64,000 nt of DNA from Branchiostoma belcheri. Its lineage: Eukaryota; Chordata; Leptocardii; Amphioxiformes; Branchiostomatidae. Shown here in pieces: positions 11,465 through 23,129 of the stretch (its first letter is position 1; each line of letters opens with the position of its first letter). Both the position numbers and the translations under genes were made by a program. Under the pieces are notes generated by a model. The model saw only the letters and a program-made list of their open reading frames with translations. It did not search any database and was not told the DNA's origin. The DNA lies in contig NW_017802379.1 of the NCBI RefSeq assembly GCF_001625305.1, positions 3,744,223 through 3,808,222 on the forward strand. The letters run 5' to 3'.

Positions 11465-11626
11465 GCTTCGGGAGGCGGCTGGAAAGAGTATTAGTAGAAA
11501 TCGGCCAAATAGAGAGATAGCATGCCAGGGGAGTTCGTCCGGCAGACCGGGTGCGGCAAACAGGACCCCTGGCATGTTATCTCTCTATTTGGCCGATTTC
11601 TACTCTTTCCAGCCGCCTCCCGAAGC
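11465..11626. mobile_element. Palindromic MITE-like element (162 bp)
   Basis: GCTTCGGGAGGCGGCTGG at the left pairs with its complement at the right end. The arms are about 65-70 bp, interrupted once by a 6-bp insertion in the left arm, around a loop of about 30 bp. No coding content. No clear target-site duplication was seen. Confidence 0.82.
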
Positions 11627-14430
11627 AAGGCTAAACCCCAGACACGACCGCAAAAGGGAACGGACATACTATTTGTAATAGTTCCGATTTCTAAGGCGTC
11701 AATAGCCTTTATGCTTATGGAGAGCTTACACACGTTTGAGCCCCCTGTCAGCTTTCTTTGGAACTACATGTGTGTTTTTGTTTACAGACTTTCAAACAAC
11801 AAGGCTCAAAAAATGGTTGTATTTCTATCAGACACCGACTATTTCCAGTATCTTTCTCCGTGAGGAAGAGATCTAGAAGTGAGTTCTGTTTCTGTGTACC
11901 AATCAGATATCGTCTAAAACAATGAGAGAAGTCATGAGACAACCCCCGATCATATCTCCGGGCATTGGAGGCCAGTAGGGGGCTCAAAAATCTGTGACGG
12001 ATTTCTACAGATAAACGGCTATAAATAGACATCAAATTGATAGGCATTGTTTTGAAATGTTCTGTCTGAATATGAACTGAATGATGAAGAGATGACAGGG
12101 GGACTCATGCTAACGTTAGATATCACTAGATCGTAAACATTTGACAAAGGGTGAGAGTGGAAATTAATGAGGCAGAACAATATCGTGCAAGTGGACCTTA
12201 TAAGCCACTTCTGTGAGGGCTAGGGAGCAGAGTAACTACCGTACTGGTCTTTGTTCCCTGGCCGTGAATATACCTGTCGTAGCCATTACCTTCTAACTGA
12301 AGAACATTTCAGTTAATTAAGTGAGAAATATCCTCATTCAGTCATACATTCACTGGTCATTGACCTCTCAAAATGTCAATCTCTCTGTCTTTCTTCGAGA
12401 CATGACAAGACTCTGGACAAACTTAAAGACAAATAATCCATCGTAACTGAGGGACGATGCCAACAGAAAATGCCAATTGCAAACATATACATGTAGTCAT
12501 ATGAACAGTATTTATACCACCTGCGCTAATCTAAAATCATGCCATGTTAGGCTGGTGTTCGTGAAACAATGGCCAAAACATTCCTTCATACTAAATTTCA
12601 CATTTTAATTGTATGTTGAAATCGTTCCCCGGAGCAAAGTACTGAAATGAGAGAAACAATACGGACGTTTGTCAATGTATCATACATTGTGTGTATGGCT
12701 ACGATTGTTAATGAATTTAATTAGTAGAACGTTATGGTTGAAAACAGACTTCCATCCCCCTGAGTTGAGAAATGAAGGTGTTTAGTCGCAGTGTCATATT
12801 TCAGTATCCTCTCTACCCTCCAGCCATTAAATTCTATGCACCAATGCACTCTCCGCTCTGGCAGTTATTTACAAAGCAATATCAGAGCGTGAATATGCTC
12901 GGGGACATTGGAGAAGAAAAGTCGAAAGACCACAGAGGTCGCCATTGTCTTGTTTTTAATCCGACCCTCCAAATTCGGAATGACCTCTACACTGTATGAA
13001 CTGGATATGGCCGGTTCTTACTTGGATTTTCCAGCAAGTCTTAAGGTTATTGACCCTTTTAATGTTGTTATCGAATGAAAAATCGCGAAAACAAATCTGC
13101 CATACCCCTAGGCAAACCTACATAGCCTGCGACTATATCTTGCTTTTCAATCACAGACAACACGAAATGTTGACGTCTCGGTCTCTAGACACTAAGGTAG
13201 ATCAACCTTGGACAAAAGACCTTCATCTTAAGTTTAATGGCCCTAAGGACCAATCAGATGACAGTCTGACAGGCATGTATCTTGACAATAATCATATAAA
13301 ACAACCATAATGAGGAAGATACGGATATTATTTAGACTTGAAATGACAATGATGACACTGTGAAGGGTTGGTTCTTGACGTTTAGTGGTACGAGTAACAC
13401 CCAGGCACTAGAACAAGTGACGCCCTGTAGTACGCACACACACACGTGCACCCGTCTGACATTTGAAGGTCATTATCACGGATCAGTAACGACAGACAAC
13501 TCAAACTCAACTTCACACACGCGACCGACAACTCGTGGGACCACAAGTGACAGACAAGCACAATAGTACAGTATAGGGCCAAAAGATTATGTCTATTAAG
13601 ACACATAAAATAGATACTTTTTTTCACAGTACATTACCTATCTCAATATACAGGAAATATTACACCTTATTTAATTACGCCAAAACCCGGATGATATTAG
13701 TACTATCACAATATCGATAGACAATATCACACCTTAGTACTTACTAAAGACAGACCTTCTCTAAACCTTCTCTTCTACCTTCTTGCTCTCGCTCTTTCAT
13801 GCTCTATCTAGGATGTAGGACATGTAGGACACATATTGAATGCATCTCCCAACACCTACTGTGAAAGTGTGTCATGTCACTGACGACCAGACATGGGGGG
13901 AATAATTGCCACTTTTCCGCCAGACATGACAACCTTTTCCGTCAAATAAACCACCATAATTATACCTGACATGCTCGCGAGTGTAATCGTCTTCCTAATG
14001 TAGTACAAAACATGTACAAAGGATGATGAAATCGCTCAAAACAATGCAGATGTCACTTATATTTTATTTGATTTAGGAATCAAAATCAAACTTCTAGCCT
14101 TTATCTGCCGTACAAAACAAAATCTTGATGGCAATAATGTCTGTATACTTTATGAGTATATTACAATTTACGATAAATTTACAATGGCCCAAACTGACTG
14201 TCAAAGATTTTTTTAAAGGCGGACGCTAGTAAACTTTAAAACCTGTACATATGGACATATGTTCATTTCTAAGCAGTGTCATTGTGAACAACAAGAGGCA
14301 CAGCCAGGTAAGTGTTATACAGCACTCTAAAAGTAAAAGGGGTACATGAAATACTGACTACTAATCTGTTACAAGGTAGCAAGCATAATATGAACAAGAC
14401 ACTCACTGTAATAACGTAACACCCCTCCAG
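11627..14430. other. Intergenic, no gene recognised
   Basis: AT-rich sequence with short unconvincing frames (for example 11748-12047 minus and 12996-13310 plus) and a short CA tract near 13435. It is the longest apparently gene-free stretch of the micropeptide region before 14.4 kb. Confidence 0.4.
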
Positions 14431-14435
14431 ACATA

Positions 14436-14531
14436 TCACACCATTAAAATGAAGGCCCACACGACACCAACGGAGCCCAGCACGATGAAAAACACCGACA
14501 CGTTCTCCACAAACTTATCCAAGCCCGTCAT
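14436..14531 (-). CDS. Single-pass membrane micropeptide 6 (31 aa, VVWAF pair)
   Basis: The ORF starts MTGLDKFVENVSVFF and ends VVWAFILMV. A charged N-terminal helix start (D-K-F-V-E-N) leads into a hydrophobic segment with glycines. It matches micropeptide 7 at 17 of 27 aligned residues, including E-N-x-S-V, F-I-V-L-G and G-V-V-W-A-F, although surrounding DNA is not obviously alignable. No in-frame ATG lies just upstream (the frame reads RKKK before the Met). A donor-like ACA-GTGAGT lies about 30 bases after the stop. Confidence 0.7.
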   Translation of the reverse strand: MTGLDKFVENVSVFFIVLGSVGVVWAFILMV

Positions 14532-14806
14532 TTTCTTTTTGCGGAAGGCAGTACCCAGGTTACGTTGCAGACAGCACAGTGGCGCACGAGCAAATGTCGC
14601 ACAGGTGAACACGGCTGGTAGATCAAATTGTAGCCTCAGGACAAAGGTGATTGGAGCTTCTGGATCGTCACAAACGTTCTGACAACGATGGAGAGCAACA
14701 TCGGTCTTTGGCAAAGAATGGCACATAAATGTTGGTGTGGGTGTCAAAAGCACTTTTTAAAGTAGGTGTCTGGCACGTAAGGTGGAAGTTAATTTTCTGT
14801 CCATAT

Positions 14807-15003
14807 CTACTCTCCAAGCAGAGGTTTAGGTTTGGGGTTATTTTTCGCGTATTTTTAGGCTTTTTTATCGGGGTTTCTTTTTTGTACTAGAATTTTTGGG
14901 GCGGTTGGGTGAAAAAAATCCAGTTCAGAAAAGAAACCCCGGTAAAAAAAGCCTAAAAACACGCGAAAAAAAACCAAAAGCCACACCTCTGCTTGGAGAG
15001 TAG
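14807..15003. mobile_element. MITE, CTACTCTCCAAGCAGAGG family, copy 1
   Basis: Terminal inverted repeat CTACTCTCCAAGCAGAGG at left with its complement at right. The interior is also palindromic: a GCGTATTTTTAGGC stretch pairs with GCCTAAAAACACGCG, and GGGGTTTCTTTT with AAAAGAAACCCC. A related copy ends at 63261. Confidence 0.85.
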
Positions 15004-15680
15004 CCTGACAAGTAGCCTGAGGGCGCGCATGTATTCTAGTCACGTCATGAATAGGTACAAAAGTCGTGATTGTGGTTGATAAATGCCTGTGCATCATAGG
15101 AAAACACTCTTTCCTGTCTGTGAACGAATGAGTCTCTTGTACATAAGCCGCTAAATTGAAGGAAATTTATTTCTTTTTAAATAATTTGCATGACCCTATC
15201 CCATCATTAGCAATAGTCTGTACTAAAGTCGCTCAGTAAAGAATGTGGCTCATTCTGCTTTCCGCATCCAGTTAATAATTATTTATACTTATTGTAGAGC
15301 AATGTTCTCCACTGCTGCATTTTATTATTATATTATATTACACGACATAGCATATGAACCGTATGGAGTAAACCATGCGACCTGGACGAATCTCTCCAAG
15401 TCAGTGCTGGCCCATTTTCCCCCATTTACTACGGTTCCATAACTGTCCTATACATCGAAAAGACAACAATACCACAATTATGTAGGATGTCCTCAAAATA
15501 CCAACTTAGGACTATGTAACGCCGAATATTACACCGTTGAATTAATTATAGAAATGTTAATCTCATGACTCTGTCACTGCACAATATACCAGCATACTCT
15601 ATGTACAAGTAATGCAATGTTCCACATACGAATATCATGCGTGTATGTACAAGTGCAACTCACTCTGTTCTTCTCATTGG
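15004..15680. other. Spacer between micropeptides 6 and 7
   Basis: No gene supported. AT-rich, no repeat of note. Confidence 0.4.
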
Positions 15681-15685
15681 ACGCC

Positions 15686-15778
15686 TCACGTCATGACGAC
15701 AAAGGCCCAAACGACACCAAAGGCGCCGAGCACGATGAACAGCACCGAAGCGTTCTCCAAAATCTTCCCCAACATCAT
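15686..15778 (-). CDS. Single-pass membrane micropeptide 7 (30 aa, VVWAF pair)
   Basis: The ORF starts MMLGKILENASVLFI and ends VVWAFVVMT. Two adjacent ATGs (15778 and 15775) could each start it. It is the paralogue of micropeptide 6, 1.2 kb away on the same strand. Substitutions between the two are mostly conservative (V/I/L, A/S), as expected for purifying selection on a membrane helix. The same frame is open upstream to 15868 (MQPRTHSF), but that part has no match near micropeptide 6, so the short start is preferred. Confidence 0.7.
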   Translation of the reverse strand: MMLGKILENASVLFIVLGAFGVVWAFVVMT

Positions 15779-16630
15779 GATTATCTTCGCCGTGAGACCC
15801 TGATACAAGTCACGGTACCCCTGTGTTTTCAGGAGGAAGCTAAGGAAACTGTGTGTACGTGGCTGCACACACGCACATTATGTCACAGGTGACACTGTAG
15901 CAGATCAAGTTGGGGCTATCCTCGGGCTGTGCTAGTGCGGTCGGATCCGGATGGTTTAGGGATCGTTGCAAATACCCTCCGTCAAGGGCAAACTTAGTGG
16001 TCTATAAGTGCAAGATACAGTGTTGTTATATGTGGTACCAGTGAATATTGGCACTGAAATAATTTCTGTGTTAAAAGGGGAAGAAAACTGTAACAATAAG
16101 CTATGTGGCCAAAGGATTTATCAAGGGTATGATAACTATGCAATGTCTTACACCTTGCGTTGGGGATGCCCTACGGCTGAAGGCAAACGTCAACAAACGT
16201 CGTCCTCAACTAAGCCATTGTTCTCGTCAGCTGGGCGACTGCAGCTGTACGTGGTGACCTTTCAAGGACGTCATCAATCGTTTAGAAAGAACAATGAGAG
16301 TACTCAGAAGCCTGATGGGGTGTCGAGGCAGCAGTGTCTTCTTTATTCTATCATAGCCTTCCAGTTTGTATGCATTTTTCCTCACGTGAACAATAGGCAC
16401 TTAAGTCTAACTAAGTAGTGTCGGTGTAAAAAAAAAACACTGATGATGCTGGTCACCGAACAAGAAGGGAACTCTTTATTGGTCAAAATTATATATTCCA
16501 ATAATACACTTCAATATGAATGATAGGTACCGAATTGTTACAAGAAATTATCTAATTTTTCCGTCATCTAACAATTAAAATCTCCGCGGACGGTATATAT
16601 TGCATGGTGCTGTTAAAAACTCTATATGAC
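15779..16630. other. Intergenic, no gene recognised
   Basis: A plus-strand frame at 16008-16418 is open for 136 codons but has no homology or splice context that I recognise. Confidence 0.35.
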
Positions 16631-16632
16631 AG

Positions 16633-16850
16633 TGGAGATTGGAATGTGGAATTGTCCTAAGGGAGATAGGTATTCCGATTTGCCCTAGGACAATTTCAGA
16701 TTCCCTTAGAACAAATTAGAATTCCAATATGGCTTTGGACAGATTGGAATCTAAGTCTGGGATCTGAATATTGGAATTCCAATCTGTCCTAGAACAATTC
16801 TCCTAGATTCTGCTAGCCCAGATTGTAATTCCAGTCTATCTGTAAGTAAT
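16633..16850. repeat. Array of short palindromic words (GGAATTCC type)
   Basis: About 215 bp in which variants of TTGGAATTCCAAT and CCTAGGACAATT recur in both orientations. The block can fold on itself in many registers. No coding content. Confidence 0.6.
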
Positions 16851-17716
16851 TCACCTAGGATTAAAGAGTAACGATAAATGTGGGTTTATCAATGTAGAAA
16901 AGTATACATATAGACCAACAATAGAAGCCAAAAAGCTGAGAGACAGCAATGATTGTACCGACATCAGCAAGTACTCTCCCTTAACAAATCAGACAAGACT
17001 GCAGGTTGTCAGTTGTTCAACTCAGACTTGAGCTCTTATATTCATTTTTCTCCTAGCGATACTTCTTATTTGTGCACAGGGCAGAAAGTTACCATTCCTA
17101 GACACTGGAAAATACGGAGATGTTCCTGTGTTGTGGCATTCTGGTCAGAAAGCCGGTAGTCAGATCTGTTGTTTTCACTTGTTGATGGGGTTGTGAAGAG
17201 ACAGGTGCCTCACAAATGGCGGAAACATCGTCCCCTTTTGCTGTCAATCATCTAGATGACTCCCTGAATCAGAGAAGGATATCAAGAAAAAATAGTTACT
17301 TTAACCACCTGCAAATAAATGGTTAACAAATATAACAGGAACTACATCGACGTAATTCTTATCAGCAACATAAAGCTTGTTTGCCAAAGGTTTCAAAACA
17401 TTTACTAGCATCAATCCATCATCACTGTTACTGGTTGGACCACTACTTAACAACAGACGTATCCTCCAGGGACCCGTCCGGCTAAGGGGCCCCTTGCTAA
17501 CACTGGAAAGGAAATGTTCTCCAAAATGTGGATCATGGTGAAGCCTGGATTCCCCCAAGCGTTAAGTCTTTACAAAACCAGGCTTTTAGGACATTTCCCT
17601 GGGTACACAAGAGAAAGGCTTGCCTTGTAAGAAACCATGGTTCCAAAAACGCACACCGTCCACAACTTCATTCTTCTAATGTGAGCTAAGGATAGGGGCC
17701 ATACACGGGGTTTTAC
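16851..17716. other. Probable 3' flank or 3' UTR of micropeptide 8
   Basis: The donor after the micropeptide 8 stop implies a 3' UTR exon here, but I could not identify its acceptor. No other gene is supported. Confidence 0.3.
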
Positions 17717-17720
17717 CTGT

Positions 17721-17810
17721 TTACACCATCCCCATAGTGATGAGTTTGACGCTGAACATCAGTCCTACGATGATCGCCACCACACAGACAACTTGCATGT
17801 TCAGACTCAT
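17721..17810 (-). CDS. Single-pass membrane micropeptide 8 (29 aa, NQAV-type)
   Basis: The ORF starts MSLNMQVVCVVAIIVG and ends VKLITMGMV. It has the same 29-residue length and M-S-L-N ... V-A-x-I-V-G-L-M-F-S pattern as copies 9-13. It differs in replacing the second Asn with Met and Gly-Phe with Val-Lys, the only lysine within the hydrophobic run of this subgroup. The exon is about 17717-17890: acceptor CTTTCAG upstream, and donor ACAG-GTAAAA immediately after TAA. A likely 5' UTR exon ends at 19819, recognisable by similarity to those of copies 9-12. That puts the transposon at 18756-19703 inside its first intron. Confidence 0.75.
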   Translation of the reverse strand: MSLNMQVVCVVAIIVGLMFSVKLITMGMV

Positions 17811-18198
17811 CTTGTTGTATCACAGTTTCGGCGGCTTGTGCAGAATTGGTCACAGTTTGGGAGTACGCTTCCAACAACGTTGACAGGTGGCTGAAAGTGT
17901 GTGTGAACAAGGAGGTTTAAAAGAGAAAACCTCCTCGGTGTGAATGAACAAGCAAGGAGACTATATTTAACCTCCTTGGAATGAACAACGCAATATTGCA
18001 GTTCTGTCAACCATATCTGTTTGTCTTTGAAACCTCACATCGTCAGCATACTATTAGAATAATAAGGATATCATGCAAAAGCACATAACTTCCTGGCATT
18101 ATACATATGGCCTGGCTCTCCCCTCATTACCTCCATGGAAAGTGGCCAACAGGCTGATCTGTTTTGAGTATTTGGAGAATAAACGTTAACAAGTTCTC

Positions 18199-18227
18199 AA
18201 ACAAACAAACAAACAAACAAACAAAAC
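18199..18227. repeat. (CAAA)n microsatellite
   Basis: About seven ACAA/CAAA tetranucleotide units in a row. Confidence 0.85.
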
Positions 18228-18755
18228 ACAGCAGACATGTTTCGTCGCTCGGCTCATATTAAGAATCCAGATGTTAGTGCTAGGGCCTCGCTTATTACAG
18301 ACCAGTGAGTAGCGTCGGTAACACTGAGAGTTAGCATGCCATCATGCTACTTGTTAAACGCCTGTAGAGTGGCGTATTCAACTTTTTGTCTTGTATGGGG
18401 AAAGGAAAAGAAACCAACTCAAACCTACCTTCTGTCTAGGAGAGGGCCTCAAAATGGTCTTAGGCAACCCCGCAAGTTATAGATAATAGTTTCCGAAGAC
18501 ATGCGCACAAAGCAAGTATAATTAAACGAAAAATAATGACAGTTGGTGACCTAATTTCATTTTATTAGCAAAATTTATCGGGTGTCGAAAAGAGGGCAAA
18601 GAGCAACAGCAGAGATTTGTGTCCCGGAAAAGAATGCTAGTGTGCACAGGTGCCAACTTTTGCCACCTTAAAAAAATTACCGCTGTTGTACAACTGAACT
18701 ATACAATGTATTGCGAATGCCCTAATTCCATGCAGGCACAACCAATCCCATGTAT

Positions 18756-19703
18756 GAGGGTCTGCATGCCCTTTTTCGTTAACCGTTATGGGCTATTTTG
18801 ATTTACCGTTAATCGTTGCCAGCCCGCTCTAATTCAACGTTAAGCGTTATCAGTATATTCCTCGTGAAGCGTTATTGGTCGTTTTAATTCAACGTAAAAC
18901 GTTATTTGTCATCCTGAATTCAGCGTTAAGCGTTAATGAATAATTCTTCGTTACGCCTAATTTTGCCTATCAAAGTGCAGGAAAATGCGTCATTGAAGGT
19001 TTAAAAATTATTATACAAAATTTCCCGGGGGAGAATGCCCCCGGACCCCTCTACATTGCTCGCGCCTTTGGCGCTCGACTCGCGCTTCTGCGGTCGGTCC
19101 CTTCGGCTCTAGCCAGAACCAGTTTACCCCTCAATTTCCGGAGGTTTGCGGAGAGTTACAGAATTTTTTAACGAATCCGTCATGCAACCTTGACAGGCAA
19201 ATTAACAAAAATCTTGAGTAAAATATGAAAACATCAGAGGGACCGACAAACACTCTCAACACCATGATTTGCCTCTCAAAATGAGGGAAATTGCGTTTTT
19301 GAAGGCTTAAAAATCCTAAATTTCCCGGGGGGAGCATTCCCCGGACCCCCTACGACTTACGAGCGCCTTCGGCGCNNNNNNNNNNNNNNNNNNNNAAAAA
19401 TGCAAGCTGGCCGAAGTCGACTCGGACACCCCGGAATTTGTGGACGCACTCGGGGACCAGGGCAGGTGGGAAACACAGGGAACACATACCTTTAATGCAT
19501 GCTTCATTACATGTAAGGTATACGTAATTTTGTCAGTGATCACCTTTTCTCACAAAGCGAGATACCAAATCCGGTGCAGCTCGAAAAAAAGCCTGTCAAT
19601 TTACCGTTAAGCGTTGCCGGCCGTCCTGAATTTACCGTTAAGCGTTATCGGCCCTGCTGAATTTACCGTTAACCGTTGCCAGGACCCCCCCATGCAGACC
19701 CTC
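18756..19703. mobile_element. DNA transposon-like element with 13-bp TIRs and ATGTAT target duplication
   Basis: The ends are GAGGGTCTGCATG and its complement, flanked on both sides by a direct ATGTAT (18750-18755 and 19704-19709), read as a 6-bp target-site duplication. Both subterminal regions carry several copies of a unit of roughly 31 bp containing TTTACCGTTAAGCGTT, in the same orientation at each end. The core has two copies of a TTTCCCGGGGG ... CCCCCGGACCCC hairpin segment (about 19020-19050 and 19320-19350). No transposase frame is visible, so it is probably non-autonomous. It contains the 20-N gap. Confidence 0.75.
19376..19395. other. Assembly gap (20 N)
   Basis: Run of N inside the transposon-like element, at a GC-rich hairpin and repeat that would hinder assembly. 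Confidence 1.
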
Positions 19704-19818
19704 ATGTATGCCCAGTTAAGACCCACATGAAACATCTGAATATTAGGTATGCAATAGTAACGGTGACAAGTTGATGTCACAATCTAAGAAAAAAAACTTG
19801 ATATAAAGGTCTACCTAC

Positions 19819-20800
19819 CTACATGTGCAGTAGACAAAAATGCCTCAGTATGGAGAAGAAGAGTTAAGTATGGAGGAAGTCTGCCAGGAACCGGTTAGAC
19901 CAGTGATGATGTACATCGCAATAACAACAGAAAACAGCCATTCGGGGTATAAAATCGTGGTAGTCAGATAGAAATGCTGTCAATAGTTGATCGTTAATGA
20001 ACCATTTTGGATTATATTGGTTTGTAATGATTTAGTCTTGTCCTGCAGCGTCACGTGTACCATTTGGTCCAAGGAACACCATACTAGGGGTCCTCAAAAA
20101 AATCTCTTTGAAAATTGTTGCTTTACCCTTAAATCTCTTAAGAACTAAAAACAATCATTCCAACTATTTTCTTTGTCAGCAACGCATTAGTAAAACGAAA
20201 GAACACGTGTCTTTAAGTTTTTAGTTTTTAGAAAAGACAACGATGAAATCGTTAATTTGTTGAAATACCCCGAGCGGCCTCTATGACATCTCTTAAAGGG
20301 ACTGCAGGTGTGTTGGCTCCAGGCACAATCTCGTTAGGCCTCCGTATGGCCTTATCTTTTGATTTCATACAAATCAGGACTGCCATCCATGCTGTGAATG
20401 AGACTGAAAATGGCCAACATACATATGTTTGATATGACAAATTGTGGGAAGGGTAATCTTAAAGCTCGCATTGAAGCAATGGTGAATTGACAAAGCAGGG
20501 AATGGATGACTACACATTATTATGTCTAACATAACTTATTGGTATGCACGTTACTTGATACTAGTAGTTCCCTTCTTTCTTCTGGAGCTAGATGTTTACC
20601 TTCCTAAACTTTGTTTATATTGGAGTGTAAATAACCTATTATCGTGCCACCAGTACTGCACATTTACGTTTCAACCCTGTGTCCTTAAGTCACAATTATA
20701 TACTACCAGTTTTATTATGTCTTCATTAACGTTATGTTTGATGACTTTTCACCACTTCAGCAGGGTAATATTATCTTCAGAGGATAGGCCTTTTCATATT
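19819..20800 (-). other. Probable 5' UTR exon and promoter-side module of micropeptide 8
   Basis: Starting at the donor near 19819 (CATGTAG then GTAGGT on the minus strand), the sequence resembles the 5' exon of later units (CCATACTGAG word). Around 20280-20350 it matches the unit at 28440-28500 and 32040-32105 (GCAGGTGTGTTGGCTCCAG and flanking). This is therefore the 5' part of a duplicated micropeptide unit. No ATG precedes the donor within the exon-like stretch. Confidence 0.4.
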
Positions 20801-20849
20801 ATCTGATAAAGAATAATCAAAGGACTCAACTGGACTCAAGTCTGTTTTC

Positions 20850-21495
20850 ATGCGGGTTAGTTTGCTTTATTTGCACCAAAGGAAATAGCAGACCAGGAAA
20901 CTTTGCCTCGAATCATGTGGCTTACACGATGTGAACACGACTGTAGAGTTTGTCTACAATACGCTTCAATCAGGCTCCAAACTTCACAAAGACTAAACGA
21001 TTACATCAGACACAATGTCAGGATAACATACATTATGTGACAGTGACGCGAGGTCTCTAAAAAACCGGAGCACAAAAGAGCGGCTATCATTCAATGCAAA
21101 GTGTAAGTCGAGTGTAGCCGACCATTCACGATATCATGACAAAATCCCAGAGTAGAGTTTACGTCATCATTACGTCACAGTCTGACTACTGCATGAGGCT
21201 CAAAGACGGATAACAACATCGTGACGAGAAACCGAGGTCATTTTTGCGTCATCATGTCGTCATTAAAGTCTATAGCTTCGGTGAATAACAATTAAGGAAT
21301 AAACAGAAGAGCTATAGTCGGGAGGTCGGTTGACATTATGTAGCTGACCATTCACTACATCATGACAAAATCAGTTATCATAAAAGCAGGGTCCTGTGTA
21401 TCTATATTGTAGGGATGATGTTGCTGACTGTGTTGGTGTTCCGGTCCGCTGGCAGTCTGTAGTCAGCTACCAACCATAGTTGCCAATGACGATAT
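20850..21495 (-). other. 3' UTR exon of micropeptide 9 (repeat unit copy 1)
   Basis: On the minus strand an acceptor TTTGCAG ends at 21496 and the exon runs to a poly(A) signal AATAAA at 20866-20871. The block is strongly similar to 23130-24304, 26535-26999, 29270-30190 and 32700-33346, each downstream of a related micropeptide. It has no coding frame of note. Confidence 0.6.
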
Positions 21496-21679
21496 CTGCA
21501 AAGACAACAACATTACTAATTATGTAAATATAGGAGCAAAAAGAATATTGATAAACCGGGCTATAAATCTACAACACATGCACTGCAAGATAAGAAACTT
21601 CTGGCATAGACTGGGTCTATATCGTCGTATAACTGATTGGTTTAGTGAAAGGACCGCATTATTATTACCTGTCGTGTTT

Positions 21680-21769
21680 TTAGACCATGCCCATGGTGAT
21701 GAGGAATCCACTGAACATTAATCCCACGAGGACCGCTACACAACAGACGGCCTGGTTGTTTATATCCAT
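21680..21769 (-). CDS. Single-pass membrane micropeptide 9 (29 aa, NQAV-type)
   Basis: The ORF starts MDINNQAVCCVAVLVG and ends GFLITMGMV. The coding exon is 21669-21806 (138 nt): acceptor CTCCTTACAG upstream, about 37 nt of 5' UTR, the ORF, then donor CACGACAG-GTAATA 11 nt after TAA. A 5' UTR exon without any ATG ends at 22798 (donor GACAG-GTAAAA) and the 3' UTR exon is 20850-21495, so the three-exon transcript is about 2 kb. Residue 2 is Asp where copies 10-12 have Asn. Double Cys 9-10 is shared with copies 11 and 12. Confidence 0.78.
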   Translation of the reverse strand: MDINNQAVCCVAVLVGLMFSGFLITMGMV

Positions 21770-21962
21770 GATTTCTGCTGTAGTGTCTGCTTTCTTGCAG
21801 TCACTCCTGTAAGGAGTAAAAAAAAAATAGAGGCTAGAACTTATTGCAAATCTTGTGAGTCCCAATGAAGTAGATTCAAAACTTAAGATACAAAGTCTTT
21901 ACCTACTTTACAGGGTTGTAGATGTGCAGTTTTTGGAGTAAGGACATTGTCCAGTATGAACA

Positions 21963-21986
21963 GTAGTTGTTGTTGTTGTTGTTGTG
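21963..21986. repeat. (GTT)n microsatellite
   Basis: About eight GTT units inside the first intron of micropeptide 9. Confidence 0.85.
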
Positions 21987-23129
21987 GGGATGTTGCTGTT
22001 TTCTTGCACCAACAAGCACCTGCCTTACCGGGCCATCAGCGTCATCAAAAAACGATTAGCCTAAAGCTATGCAAAACTGGGTGGGGGGATTTTGAAAATT
22101 AGGGCAGAAAATTTCTAATGTTTGCAAGTGTTTTCGTTTGTTTTAAGGTTGCTTTGTCTACAGAATCGATTCATTTTTGTCGAAACAGACCACTTTGTCA
22201 TCCGATGGCAGTTTGATCGGTCTGAACAATAACCAAGACGACGATTACAAGTATATTGCCTGCTCATATATCCTCACCCACCGAAAACTTTGTCATAACC
22301 AGCATATACTAGATTTGTCATATAACTTCGGACAAGTACTCGCATTTGGCCTTTTACACGTCGTCAGAGACGAATACAAACTTGGTTAAATCCAAAATGT
22401 TCGTAATCCCCTGAAATAACAACAGATCGACTCCCATTGCGTTACCTAAACTTTCCAGGCAAAACATGCAAAAGTTCAGCAGAACCCCACCTTAGCTTTG
22501 GCATGAATCTGCTGCGTTCATGTAACGTATAATAGATCAGCAAGTAGAGAAGTACGTGTACTATTACGAAAACATCTATACAGGCTCAGGTAAGACTCAT
22601 CCTCTGTGATACTCTGATTCCAAGTGACCAAGTTAGGCCGGGCATAAAACATCTGGACACAAAAATAGGTCAATGAGCAAGTAATGATGAATACATATGA
22701 AAACAAAGTTACGTCCATGAACTAGTAATGATGCCAAGTTGATGTTTAGCTTTGATTGTTCTACAGCGTATAAAAGTACGTCTACCTGTCGTTTTACCTG
22801 TCAATGCGGCGAACAGTCCGTGCAGTAGGAGGCAGAGAATGAGAATGCCTCAGAGAAAATGCCTGCCTTTCTGCAGGCACAGAACTGGTTAGACTGGTCA
22901 TTATGCGAATTACGATTAAACAAAATTACAGCTGGTTTGCACGCATAATCGCGATATCCTGTGATGAGCTGGATTGGCTCCGCATTCGGGGATACCAATA
23001 AAATCCTTGGGAGGGCGGGGCTATACCAAATCCACATACATTGGACCGCTTCAGTTCTCTTCATTCACAGGCATTTTGATTCAGCGGATAGAACTCATGT
23101 TATCTGCTAAATAACAGGACTCAAGTCTG

